Below, piece after piece: positions 34,801 through 41,654 of a stretch of DNA of 64,000 nucleotides. A model generated the notes under the pieces. The model saw nothing but the letters and a program-made list of their open reading frames with translations. It was not told the origin of the DNA and made no database searches. Made by a program: the position numbers and the translations under genes. Each line of letters starts with the position of its first letter. Position 1 is the first letter of the stretch. Source of the DNA: JBEKHT01 sp049516595. Its GTDB lineage: Bacteria; Chloroflexota; Anaerolineae; Anaerolineales; RBG-16-64-43. The stretch is taken from assembly GCA_049516595.1 (NCBI GenBank), contig JBEKSY010000015.1:1-64000 (forward strand), in the 5' to 3' direction.

Positions 34801-35596
34801 CGGGCAACCCGGAGAGCTGTCGAAATCGCCTCTTCTGGGAAGAGAGGACTTCGTCGAGTACTACGGCGTCCCCTTGATTGCCAAGGCTCAAATCAAGGGC
34901 GTCCTGGAGGTATTCAATCGCAGGCACTTGGAACCCGATCCGGAGTGGATGGAGTTCCTCGAGACCATTGCGGGTCAGGCGGCCATTGCGGTCGATAATG
35001 CCAGCCTGTTCGACAGCCTGCAACGCACCAATCTGGATCTGACCCTCGCCTATGACTCGACCCTGGAGGCACTGGCCCGAGCCCTGGACCTGCGTAACCA
35101 CGAACCCGAGGGGCATACCCTACGGGTGACCGAACTGACCCTCCAAATCTCACGGGTCCTGGGCATCGGGGAAGCCGACCTGGTTCATCTGCGACGGGGC
35201 GCCCTGCTGCACGATGTGGGAGATCTGGGCGTCCCCGAGGCGGTGCTCCTAAAGGCCGGACCCCTCAACGACCGCGAGTGGAACCTGATTCGACGACACC
35301 CTGTTCTGGCCTTCGAGCTCCTTTCCCCCATTGAGTTCCTGCGCCCCGCCCTCGACATCCCCTATTGCCACCATGAGAAATGGGATGGGACGGGGTACCC
35401 GCGGGGCCTGGCTGGCGAGCAAATCCCCACCGGGGCCCGCATCTTCGCCGTCGTGGACGTCTGGGACGCGCTGACCTCGGATCGTCCCTTCCGTGAAGCG
35501 TGGTCCCTAGACCGCACCCGGAAATATGTCTGGGACAAGGCCGGGACTCACTTCGACCGATCGATTGTCGAGATCTTCCTCGAGTCAGTTTCTTAG
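31835..35596 (+). CDS. ComP-like PDZ/multi-TM receptor with GAF domains and HD-GYP output
   Basis: A protein of 1253 residues. A first membrane segment (11-38) is followed by an external PDZ-like domain (about 45-120) with GLLQVGDRLTRVGDLTYEQF and two Cys (C57, C64). About eight more membrane segments follow (127-395). The cytoplasmic part has four GAF domains (about 430-555, 560-720, 730-890, 905-1060) and an HD-GYP domain (1080-1253). The N-terminal layout (TM, PDZ, TM bundle, GAF) is that of ComP, but the kinase is missing. The HD motif reads HDVGD (H1126, D1127, D1130 instead of Lys) and the next motif GVPE instead of GIPD; HHEKWDGTGYP is intact. It overlaps the ComQ-like gene. Confidence 0.85.
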   Translation: MKSRIVRNGPVGLAGALLLSFAALAFSAFYALQAAFLLPYPGLSFGPDWIIVGITPCEVQESWCHHNQGLLQVGDRLTRVGDLTYEQFRTARTQVPFAGNLPGDLVPVQYLRQGVQGEALWQMQGATLALTLSRLAGILLFLPFWAVGTIVLLLARPRDNRAILLTLQNFVTAAWVSAGAVSFLQGAFSSQVLHSLSWVLAPLYLHLHLAVPNSLFPRLRKGLLPALYGASAVLASLELPRFLPDQVYLVPILVLIAGSLSILFYRLLRGDLADRPAVRLMLAAIALAFGPGLILVLIPNLLGEPTYQSVGPNISVFALPLLPGLYAFAIYRKRLGNLELRANRVLTFYSFALLYATAFVLTYMLGSRLIHLPSPALAFSLVISLVFVVAAQPVYIAFRKLAERLLYGAHFQPAEIVRVFANRLPTATSKEAVAHLLESDVTSSLLIRQSALVLLRNERAEIIYQTGIEIEASSLGEDQIRGLTASAGKYHVPEETEGPFGWVRLAIPVETGGEIIGLWLLGRRDPDDFYPQRDIRLLFTLASELTISLESLRLVDESKRRANEFEALYQTARDLTTKEDLNSLLRTVVERAIALVDAQTGGIFLPQGEGRKLKLAIAVGSAAEEQLAAMEGDGFDPEALELRAPVLVNDFDRGPNRNFIARTHGVRAYVRCPILQEEELAGLLVVAMTAGAADQFTHADVRLLSLFASLASNMIRTALLYDETRQRAEQLKLLYDAGLGLNSLLDPKEQLKLLFQSALQALQADEAEFFRHDAASGELKGEMVLGIDPAHSSEWKELSFPEGASAGPAGWVAARREAINLPDAPTFPGWVTVDPRVHSGIWAPIEREGRLLGVFGVTSTRGSAFSNQDVDLLLLFANQAAVAMENARLFTETELRLRRMSSSRSIDTAITGSLDLRVTLNVLLDQVTTQLGMDAADVLLFNPHTQLLEFAAGRGFRSRALQNTRLQVGKGLAGRAALEREIVHISDLIGQPGELSKSPLLGREDFVEYYGVPLIAKAQIKGVLEVFNRRHLEPDPEWMEFLETIAGQAAIAVDNASLFDSLQRTNLDLTLAYDSTLEALARALDLRNHEPEGHTLRVTELTLQISRVLGIGEADLVHLRRGALLHDVGDLGVPEAVLLKAGPLNDREWNLIRRHPVLAFELLSPIEFLRPALDIPYCHHEKWDGTGYPRGLAGEQIPTGARIFAVVDVWDALTSDRPFREAWSLDRTRKYVWDKAGTHFDRSIVEIFLESVS

Positions 35597-35662
35597 ACCT
35601 GGGGTTCAATTCCGCGGCGGCATCGACGGCCGACCATTAGATCGCCTACCGGGGTTGGCAAT

Positions 35663-36208
35663 TTGCTGCGACAAATCTATTTTGGCCTTCGCTACTTAGG
35701 AAGCCCGCCCTGGGATACCGGAGTCCCGCCCCCTGAGGTGGTTCAGTTCGCCGACGACCATCCCCCCGCCCACGCGCTCGACATTGGCTGCGGTACCGGG
35801 GCAACTTCGGTATTCCTGGCCCAGCGGGGCTGGACCGTGACCGGGGTCGACTTCGTCGCCCTGGCCATCTGGAAGGCCAGGCGGCGGGCGCGCCATCTTG
35901 CCTTGGGGCCGACCTTTCGCGTTGGGAGAGTTCCCGAGCTGAACGGGGTCTCCGGTCCATTTGACCTGGCTGTCGATGTCGGATGTTTTCACACCCTGCC
36001 GGAGGGCGACCGCAAGAGGTATGTCGACCGTGTCCAGACCCTCCTCAAGTCCGGCAGCCATATGCTCCTTTTCGCCTTCGACCATGACTCGCTGCCCGGG
36101 GTGCCAATCGATGAAGTCCGCCGGCTTTTCTCGAGCGGATTCGAGGAGCGACAAATCAAAGTCGACGCGGACGGCAGCGCGGCCTGGTACACTTATAGAC
36201 GCCGGTAG
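35663..36208 (+). CDS. SAM-dependent class I methyltransferase
   Basis: A protein of 181 residues beginning with TTG at 35663, the only usable in-frame start. The SAM site DIGCGTGATSVFLAQRGWTV is followed by the acidic strand end GVDF and the DVGCFHTLP motif IV. Small size and the PPWDTGVPPPEV start resemble the thiopurine or tellurite methyltransferase branch (TehB/TPMT-like), which methylates small molecules. The substrate is unknown. It follows the receptor gene by 66 bp and might be cotranscribed; a role in peptide signal processing would be speculation. Confidence 0.8.
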   Translation: MLRQIYFGLRYLGSPPWDTGVPPPEVVQFADDHPPAHALDIGCGTGATSVFLAQRGWTVTGVDFVALAIWKARRRARHLALGPTFRVGRVPELNGVSGPFDLAVDVGCFHTLPEGDRKRYVDRVQTLLKSGSHMLLFAFDHDSLPGVPIDEVRRLFSSGFEERQIKVDADGSAAWYTYRRR

Positions 36209-36225
36209 GCAAAGATCATAAAGCG

Positions 36226-37143
36226 ATGGGCAGTGTGCTGTTGCTTTTCCTGGATGGTGTGGGGCTGGGTGCCCCGGATCCGACTCGTAATCCACTGGTC
36301 GCGGCCGAGCTACCGACTCTCAAGCGCTTGATGGGGGGCCAGGACCTCACCCGGGAGGCGAGGGCGGTCGAAGGGGAGGAGGCAACTTTCTTCCCCTGCG
36401 ATGCCAACCTCGGAGTGGAAGGAAAACCGCAGTCGGCGAGCGGTCAGGCCTCTCTGCTGACAGGAGTTAACGTCCCCTCGCACCTGGGGTTCCACTACGG
36501 ACCAAAACCAAACCGATCCATCCGGGCCCTGCTGAAGGACCGGAACCTCCTGACCACACTGAGTCGGCGCGGCCAGCGCCACTCCCTGCTCAATGCCTAT
36601 CCCCCGGCCTATTTCGAGGGGGTCCGGTCGGGCCACCGGTTGCATTCTGCGATCCCTCTCGCCGTGGAACTGGCGGGGGGTGAACTGGCCAACGAGGAGG
36701 TGCTCCGCCGGGGAAGCGCGTTGTCCGCCGATTTCACCGGGGACGGGTGGAGGCGCAGGCTGGGCTATTCCGACACCCCGCTCCTGACGCCGCGAGAAGC
36801 CGGCCAGCGGATGGCGGAACTGGCGCGTCGGGTCGATTTCGCGATTTTTGACCATTGGCCAACGGACTATGCAGGTCACAAAGGGAGAATGGAGCCGGCC
36901 GTGGAGCTCCTTCGCATCCTGGACAAAGTCCTAGAGGCCCTGGCCCAGGCGGCTCGCAATGACAGCCTGCTCGTGGTCGTGACTTCAGACCACGGAAACC
37001 TGGAGGACCTCTCAGAACGCGGGCACACTCGCAATCCGGTTCCCGCTCTCCTGATTGGGCCGCGGCCGCTGCGAAAGCCTTTTGTGCAGAGAATGCAGGA
37101 CCTGACCGGATTTGCTCCGGCCCTTCTCGAAGCCCTGGACTGA
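36226..37143 (+). CDS. Alkaline phosphatase superfamily metalloenzyme (phosphomutase-like)
   Basis: A protein of 305 residues with the metal-binding start LLLFLDGVGLGAPD (Asp10), the nucleophile region PQSASGQASLLTGVN (about 69-83), and the C-terminal metal motifs DHWPTDYAGHKG and VTSDHGNLED, then RGHTRNPVPALLIG. The order matches the metalloenzyme family related to cofactor-independent phosphoglycerate mutase and phosphopentomutase, but it is much shorter than both. Likely a phosphomutase or phosphatase of unknown substrate. It starts 17 bp after the methyltransferase and runs convergent to rnc with a gap of only 16 bp. Confidence 0.83.
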   Translation: MGSVLLLFLDGVGLGAPDPTRNPLVAAELPTLKRLMGGQDLTREARAVEGEEATFFPCDANLGVEGKPQSASGQASLLTGVNVPSHLGFHYGPKPNRSIRALLKDRNLLTTLSRRGQRHSLLNAYPPAYFEGVRSGHRLHSAIPLAVELAGGELANEEVLRRGSALSADFTGDGWRRRLGYSDTPLLTPREAGQRMAELARRVDFAIFDHWPTDYAGHKGRMEPAVELLRILDKVLEALAQAARNDSLLVVVTSDHGNLEDLSERGHTRNPVPALLIGPRPLRKPFVQRMQDLTGFAPALLEALD

Positions 37144-37159
37144 AGAATAGAATCGGGAA

Positions 37160-37873
37160 TCAGGAGGCCTTGCGAATGTGGCTCAGGGCCTCCAGGGCGG
37201 CGGCCTGGGCGGCCGCCTGTTTGCTGGGTCCAATTCCCGCCCCCGAGAGTTCATCGCCGAGATACACCTCGACGGTAAACTCGCGTTCGTGATCGGGTCC
37301 CCGTTCCTCAGCGGTCACGTATCGTGGCGTCAGGGATCGTTCCGCCTGCGCCCACTCCTGGAGCAGGCTCTTGGCGTCGACCTCGCCTTGTTCTTCAAGA
37401 ATCCGCTCGGCGGCCTCCTCAAAGAGGGGTTCAACAAACCGGCGAGCGGCTTCCGCACCCTGGTCCAGGTATAACGCGCCAATCAGGGCCTCGAACGCCC
37501 CGCAGAGATTGGCCGGACGATCTCTGCCCCCCGTTTCCTCTTCCCCTCGGCCGAGCCTCAGGAGCGAGCCGATATCCAGCTTCCGTGCAAAACCGGCCAG
37601 GGTCTCCGTGCGCACCAGCGCAGAGCGCAGGCGTGTCAGACGTCCCTCGGGCGAGTCGGGAAACCGATGATAGACCCAGGCCCCGCTCACAAAATCCAGG
37701 ACCGCGTCTCCCAGGAATTCCAGCCTTTCGTTGTCCTCCCATTTCCCAGGATGCTCATTGGCAAAAGAGCGGTGGGTGAGGGCGCGGATCGCCAGGCTGG
37801 GATCTTGAAACTCGAGGCCCATTCGCTCGCGCAAAAATTCCGACCCGGGTTGAGAAGTCGCTTCGCGGCTCAA
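37160..37873 (-). CDS. rnc: Ribonuclease III
   Basis: RNase III, 237 residues, cuts double-stranded RNA in rRNA maturation and mRNA turnover. The signature NERLEFLGDAVLDF is at about 49-62. The second acidic site lies in GAFEALIGALYLDQG, and the C-terminal dsRNA-binding domain ends GPSKQAAAQAAALEALSHI. The start is chosen as TTG at 37873 because GGAGGGCGGG lies just upstream and the length is then normal; a longer frame to 37999 runs into fabF. It follows fabF by 37 bp, forming the last gene of the moa-thrC-fabF run. Confidence 0.95.
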   Translation of the reverse strand: MSREATSQPGSEFLRERMGLEFQDPSLAIRALTHRSFANEHPGKWEDNERLEFLGDAVLDFVSGAWVYHRFPDSPEGRLTRLRSALVRTETLAGFARKLDIGSLLRLGRGEEETGGRDRPANLCGAFEALIGALYLDQGAEAARRFVEPLFEEAAERILEEQGEVDAKSLLQEWAQAERSLTPRYVTAEERGPDHEREFTVEVYLGDELSGAGIGPSKQAAAQAAALEALSHIRKAS

Positions 37874-37910
37874 GGTTCCCGCCCTCCGAGAAATCCCCCG
37901 GCCCCGACGG

Positions 37911-39146
37911 CTAAGCTTGGAACTCGCGTATGGCCAGGACGGCGTTGTGCCCGCCGAAACCAAAGGAATTCGACAGCGCCAGGCGCACCCTCTTCTCACG
38001 GGCCTGGTTCGGTACGTAGTCGAGATCGCACTCGGGATCCGGAGTTACGTAGTGAACGGTCGCTGGGATCATTCCGTCGCGGATCGCCAGGACGCAGAAG
38101 ATCGCCTCCAGAGCTCCCGTAGCCCCCATCATGTGACCGGTCATGGCCTTGGTGGAAGAGACGGGAACCCGATAAGCCGCCGGGCCCATGGCGGCCTTGA
38201 TGGCGCGGGTTTCCGAGAGATCATTGAGGGGCGTGGCCGTTCCATGAGCGTTGATGTAGTCCACTTCGTCCGGTCTGGCATGCGCCGCTTCCAAGGCGCG
38301 CCGGATGGCCAAGGCTCCCCCGGCACCATCTTCGGCCGGTGCCGTCACATGAAAGGCGTCGGCACTGGCCGCGTAGCCCGCCAGTTCGGCAAGGATTTCC
38401 GCTCCCCGCCGTTTGGCGTGGGATAGGCCTTCCAAGACCAGCACGGCAGCCCCTTCCCCCATGACCAGCCCATCGCGATCCTTGTCGAACGGCTGGGGCG
38501 TCAGCGAGTAATTGTCATTTCTCCTCGACATGGCGCCCAGCCGGTCAAAGGCGGCTACCCCCAGCTGGCAAATGGTGGCCTCGCTGGCTCCCGCCAGGAC
38601 GGCATCCAGATCCCCATTGCGCACGAGCTGCCACGCCGCCCCAATTCCATCCGCTCCCGAGGCGCAGGCGGAGGACACGGAGAAGCAGGGGCCCTTGGCC
38701 CCAAACTCGATGGCCACGATGCCCGAGGCACCGTTCGGCATGTACATGGGGATGAGAAACGGGCTCAGGTGCCGCGGCCCTTGATCCCGCAGGGCGTCCA
38801 TCCCCGACTGGAGAGTCGCCAGTCCTCCGGTGGCCGAGGAGATGATCACTCCCACGCGATCCGGGGCCCGGTCAATCTCCAGACCAGATTGGCCCAAGGC
38901 CTGCTGGGCGGCCGCCAAGCCCATCTGCTCAAATCGATCACGCCGGCGAGCTTCACGAGGCTCCATGTATCGGGTGGGGTCGAACCCCCGAACCTCGCAG
39001 GCGATGCGCACCAGGAGACCCGAGGCATCGAACTGGGTGATTGGTCCTACCGCCGAGACCCCCTTGAGCGCATTCCGCCAGCTCTCCTCGGCATCGAGCC
39101 CCAGTGCGTTGATCGTTCCCAATCCGGTGATCACAACCCGTTCCAT
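37911..39146 (-). CDS. fabF: 3-oxoacyl-ACP synthase II
   Basis: KAS II, 411 residues, elongates acyl-ACP with malonyl-ACP. The N-terminus VVITGLGTINALG is typical. The catalytic Cys161 lies in SVSSACASGADG, and the two His are in YINAHGTATPLND and KAMTGHMMGATG. The glycine-rich end is NSFGFGGHNAVL. The full length is standard. In many bacteria fabF precedes rnc, as here, a conserved order around acpP; an acpP gene is not in the gap. Start ATG at 39146, 24 bp after thrC. Confidence 0.95.
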   Translation of the reverse strand: MERVVITGLGTINALGLDAEESWRNALKGVSAVGPITQFDASGLLVRIACEVRGFDPTRYMEPREARRRDRFEQMGLAAAQQALGQSGLEIDRAPDRVGVIISSATGGLATLQSGMDALRDQGPRHLSPFLIPMYMPNGASGIVAIEFGAKGPCFSVSSACASGADGIGAAWQLVRNGDLDAVLAGASEATICQLGVAAFDRLGAMSRRNDNYSLTPQPFDKDRDGLVMGEGAAVLVLEGLSHAKRRGAEILAELAGYAASADAFHVTAPAEDGAGGALAIRRALEAAHARPDEVDYINAHGTATPLNDLSETRAIKAAMGPAAYRVPVSSTKAMTGHMMGATGALEAIFCVLAIRDGMIPATVHYVTPDPECDLDYVPNQAREKRVRLALSNSFGFGGHNAVLAIREFQA

Positions 39147-39170
39147 GCACGACCCTGTCCCTTGAGGCGA

Positions 39171-40304
39171 CTAAAGGGCGAAGCGCCCCGATTCCTTCAA
39201 ACCACTGCCGGTCAAGATGGCCACCATCGCACCGCGAATACCCTCAGGGCGGACTTGGCTCTGTCCGCCTAGTATCCTCCGAATCGCTGGGTAGACAACC
39301 GCGGAGGTCGTTTCCACATACACTCCCTGACGGAGCAACTCGTGCTGTCCTTCCAGGGCCTCGCGCTCCTCCACCGTTATGACGTCCCCCTTACTCTCCG
39401 CCAAGGCCCGAATCACGCCTCTCACTCGGAGGGGGCTGGCCACACGGATTCCTTCGGCGATGCCCGGCTGGGGAGGACTGGGAGATCGGGGGGGCGCGCA
39501 GGGCTGCCACGCCTCCCAAATCGGAGCGCACGAGCTGACCTGCACCGCCACCAGCCTCGGCAGCTGGCTGATGATTCCGCCCTTCAGCAACGAGTGGAAT
39601 CCCAGGTAGAGACCAGTGATCAGGGATCCCTGCCCAGTGGGCGCGACAACGAGGCCGACACCTTGATCCAACTCGGAGACCAGCTCGAAAGCTATGGTTG
39701 CAATCCCGCCGAGTCCGTGAGGCAGGTAGGCATGGCTTCCATAGGCGATCCCGGACCGCGCCTCCCGGAGCGCCGCCTCGCTGGCGGCGGCACGACCCCC
39801 GGCGATTTCCCGAACCTCGGCGCCATACGCCGCAATCTGGGCCCGCTTGGGCCCCGAAGCCCCTTGAGGAACATAGACGCGGGCGCGAATCCCGGCCCGT
39901 GCGCAATAGGCGGCAAACGACGCCCCGGCGTTGCCCGAGGAATCCTCAACAGCCTCCGAGACACCTCGGTGCTTAAGTGCGCTGACCAAAACCGTTGTAG
40001 CACGATCTTTGAAGGAGCCCGTGGGGTTGAGCAGCTCGGCCTTCCCCCAGATCGGCCTCCCCTGCACTTCGAACGACACCAGGGGGGTCGCTCCCTCTCC
40101 CAGGCTGATCTCCTCGGCCCGCTCTTCCAGCGGAAGCCAAGCCCGATATCTCCAGAGGTCTTGCCGACCCGGCTCGACACGAGTGGAATCAAAGGGCGGC
40201 AATCCCGGCAGGTCAAACACTCCGCCGCATGTTCCGCAACGCCAAGCAAAGCCGTCCTCGGGATACTTGCGATGGCAGGCCGAGCACTCGATGGCAGGAG
40301 TCAT
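39171..40304 (-). CDS. thrC: Threonine synthase (PLP-dependent)
   Basis: A protein of 377 residues converting O-phosphohomoserine to threonine. The N-terminal zinc ribbon has C7/C10 and C23/C26, a feature of a large branch of ThrC. The PLP Lys99 is in NPTGSFKDRAT, and the phosphate-binding loop appears in VEDSSGNAGASFAAYCA. Some enzymes of this group are cysteate or diaminopropionate-type PLP enzymes, but zinc ribbon plus length favour ThrC. The ATG overlaps the stop of the moaD-moaE gene by one base (TAATG). The linkage with molybdopterin and fatty-acid genes looks positional. Confidence 0.88.
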   Translation of the reverse strand: MTPAIECSACHRKYPEDGFAWRCGTCGGVFDLPGLPPFDSTRVEPGRQDLWRYRAWLPLEERAEEISLGEGATPLVSFEVQGRPIWGKAELLNPTGSFKDRATTVLVSALKHRGVSEAVEDSSGNAGASFAAYCARAGIRARVYVPQGASGPKRAQIAAYGAEVREIAGGRAAASEAALREARSGIAYGSHAYLPHGLGGIATIAFELVSELDQGVGLVVAPTGQGSLITGLYLGFHSLLKGGIISQLPRLVAVQVSSCAPIWEAWQPCAPPRSPSPPQPGIAEGIRVASPLRVRGVIRALAESKGDVITVEEREALEGQHELLRQGVYVETTSAVVYPAIRRILGGQSQVRPEGIRGAMVAILTGSGLKESGRFAL

Positions 40305-41110
40305 TACCCCATGAGTTCCAGGCCCATGTCAGTCTCGGCCGGACCCTGCCGGTCACGGGCGGTGGGACGGTAGTGGCCCTCCACCCAGGCCTCCCCCGTC
40401 GGGCCGACCTCTCTCTTCCAGACCGGCACAATCTCCTTGAGCCGATCGATGCCGTAGCGTGCCGCTTCAAAAACCCCCGAACCTCGATGAGCCGCGCTGC
40501 AGGCGACCACAACCGTCGGAGTGCCGGCCTTCAGGCGGCCAATCCGCTGGATCAGGGCAATTCCCTCCACAGCAGGCCAGCGCGAGCGGATCTCCAAGGC
40601 AAGCTGTCGGAGTTTGGCCTCCGCCATGGGCAGGTACGCCTGGTACTCCAGGTACTCGGTCGTCGCGGGATTCCCGCCCTCATTGTGCGATCGGACCAGT
40701 CCAGTGAAGAAGCAAGTGGCCCCAGTGGTGGGAAGCGCGATCTGACGGATCAGGTCATCCAGATCGAGAGCCTCGTCCGTCACGCGGATCAGGGTGGGCT
40801 GGCGCTCACTGCCCCCGCTCACGGGCGGGAAGACGGCCACCTCATCACCCTCTTGCAGGTCATCCTCAGCGAAGGCAAACTCCCGATTCCTGGCAAAGAC
40901 CGCCGTGTCTAGCAGGTTGCGCAGAGCTGGATGACGGCTCGCCAGGAGTGCTTTAAGATCAGCGATCGTTGCCGCCTTGCCAAGCTCGACCTCAAGAGCA
41001 CTCGCCCCGATTCGATCTCGTAGGGTTGCGAAGAAAAGGACGCGGATGCGAAGCCCCGCCCGCCCCGTCCCCTCGTCCATCGCCTCAAATTCCGCCTCGT
41101 GGCTACTCAT
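40304..41110 (-). CDS. MoaD-MoaE fusion, molybdopterin synthase (MoaX-like)
   Basis: A fusion of 268 residues. Residues about 20-100 are MoaD: RIRVLFFATLRDRIGAS start and EVAVFPPVSGG end, with the diglycine at 99-100. Residues 105-260 are MoaE: IRQIALPTTGATCFFTGLVR, LEYQAYLPMAEAKL, and the active-site region VPVWKREV with Lys. Molybdopterin synthase converts cPMP to molybdopterin using a thiocarboxylate on the MoaD C-terminus; therefore the fusion should be cut after the second Gly, as proposed for mycobacterial MoaX. The start overlaps moaC by eight bases, so the two are coupled. Confidence 0.92.
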   Translation of the reverse strand: MSSHEAEFEAMDEGTGRAGLRIRVLFFATLRDRIGASALEVELGKAATIADLKALLASRHPALRNLLDTAVFARNREFAFAEDDLQEGDEVAVFPPVSGGSERQPTLIRVTDEALDLDDLIRQIALPTTGATCFFTGLVRSHNEGGNPATTEYLEYQAYLPMAEAKLRQLALEIRSRWPAVEGIALIQRIGRLKAGTPTVVVACSAAHRGSGVFEAARYGIDRLKEIVPVWKREVGPTGEAWVEGHYRPTARDRQGPAETDMGLELMG

Positions 41111-41585
41111 TGATCACGTCACCGGAAAGACCGCCATGCTTCTCCACAAGCCGGATATTCTCAATCTGCATGGTTTTTTCGGCCGCTTTGACCATGTCAT
41201 ACACGGTCAGCGCGGCGACCGAAACCGCGGTGAGCGCCTCCATCTCCACCCCCGTCCTCGCGGTGCTCTTCACAGTCGCGGTGATCAAGATGCCCGGGAG
41301 CTGATCCGAGAGTTCCAAGCGGACGTCGATGACGTCCAGAGGCAAAGGATGACATAGAGGAATTAGGTCCGCCGTTCGTTTGGCCGCCTGAATGCCCGCC
41401 ACCTGAGCCACGGTGAGCACATCTCCCTTGCGGAGTTCGTTCTTCCGGATCAGGGCCAGTGTCTCGACCCGCATGCGGACTTGCCCACGCGCGATGGCCA
41501 TCCGCTCGGTCGCCGGCTTTCCGCCGACATCGACCATGTGCGCTTTGCCCGCAGAGTCGAGGTGCGTGAGCGAAGGATTGCTCAT
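41103..41585 (-). CDS. moaC: Cyclic pyranopterin monophosphate synthase
   Basis: MoaC, 160 residues, works with MoaA to turn GTP into cyclic pyranopterin monophosphate, the first step of molybdenum cofactor synthesis. Visible hallmarks are MVDVGGKPATERMA, KRTADLIPLCHPLPLD, and GVEMEALTAVSVAALTVYDM with the catalytic Lys in MVKAAEK. The full length is present. A TATAAT box ends seven bases before the ATG, suggesting leaderless transcription. The next gene supplies molybdopterin synthase; moaA is not in the window. Confidence 0.96.
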   Translation of the reverse strand: MSNPSLTHLDSAGKAHMVDVGGKPATERMAIARGQVRMRVETLALIRKNELRKGDVLTVAQVAGIQAAKRTADLIPLCHPLPLDVIDVRLELSDQLPGILITATVKSTARTGVEMEALTAVSVAALTVYDMVKAAEKTMQIENIRLVEKHGGLSGDVINE

Positions 41586-41591
41586 ATTGCG

Positions 41592-41597
41592 ATTATA
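41592..41597 (-). promoter_or_regulatory. -10 box directly before moaC start
   Basis: Minus-strand TATAAT separated from the ATG at 41585 by six bases. The expected start point coincides with the ATG, so the mRNA would be leaderless. No Shine-Dalgarno sequence is present. Confidence 0.55.
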
Positions 41598-41654
41598 CCA
41601 GTCGACATTGAATCATCTTTGGCCAATCGACCCGTTCGTACGAAGGCGCCCCTA

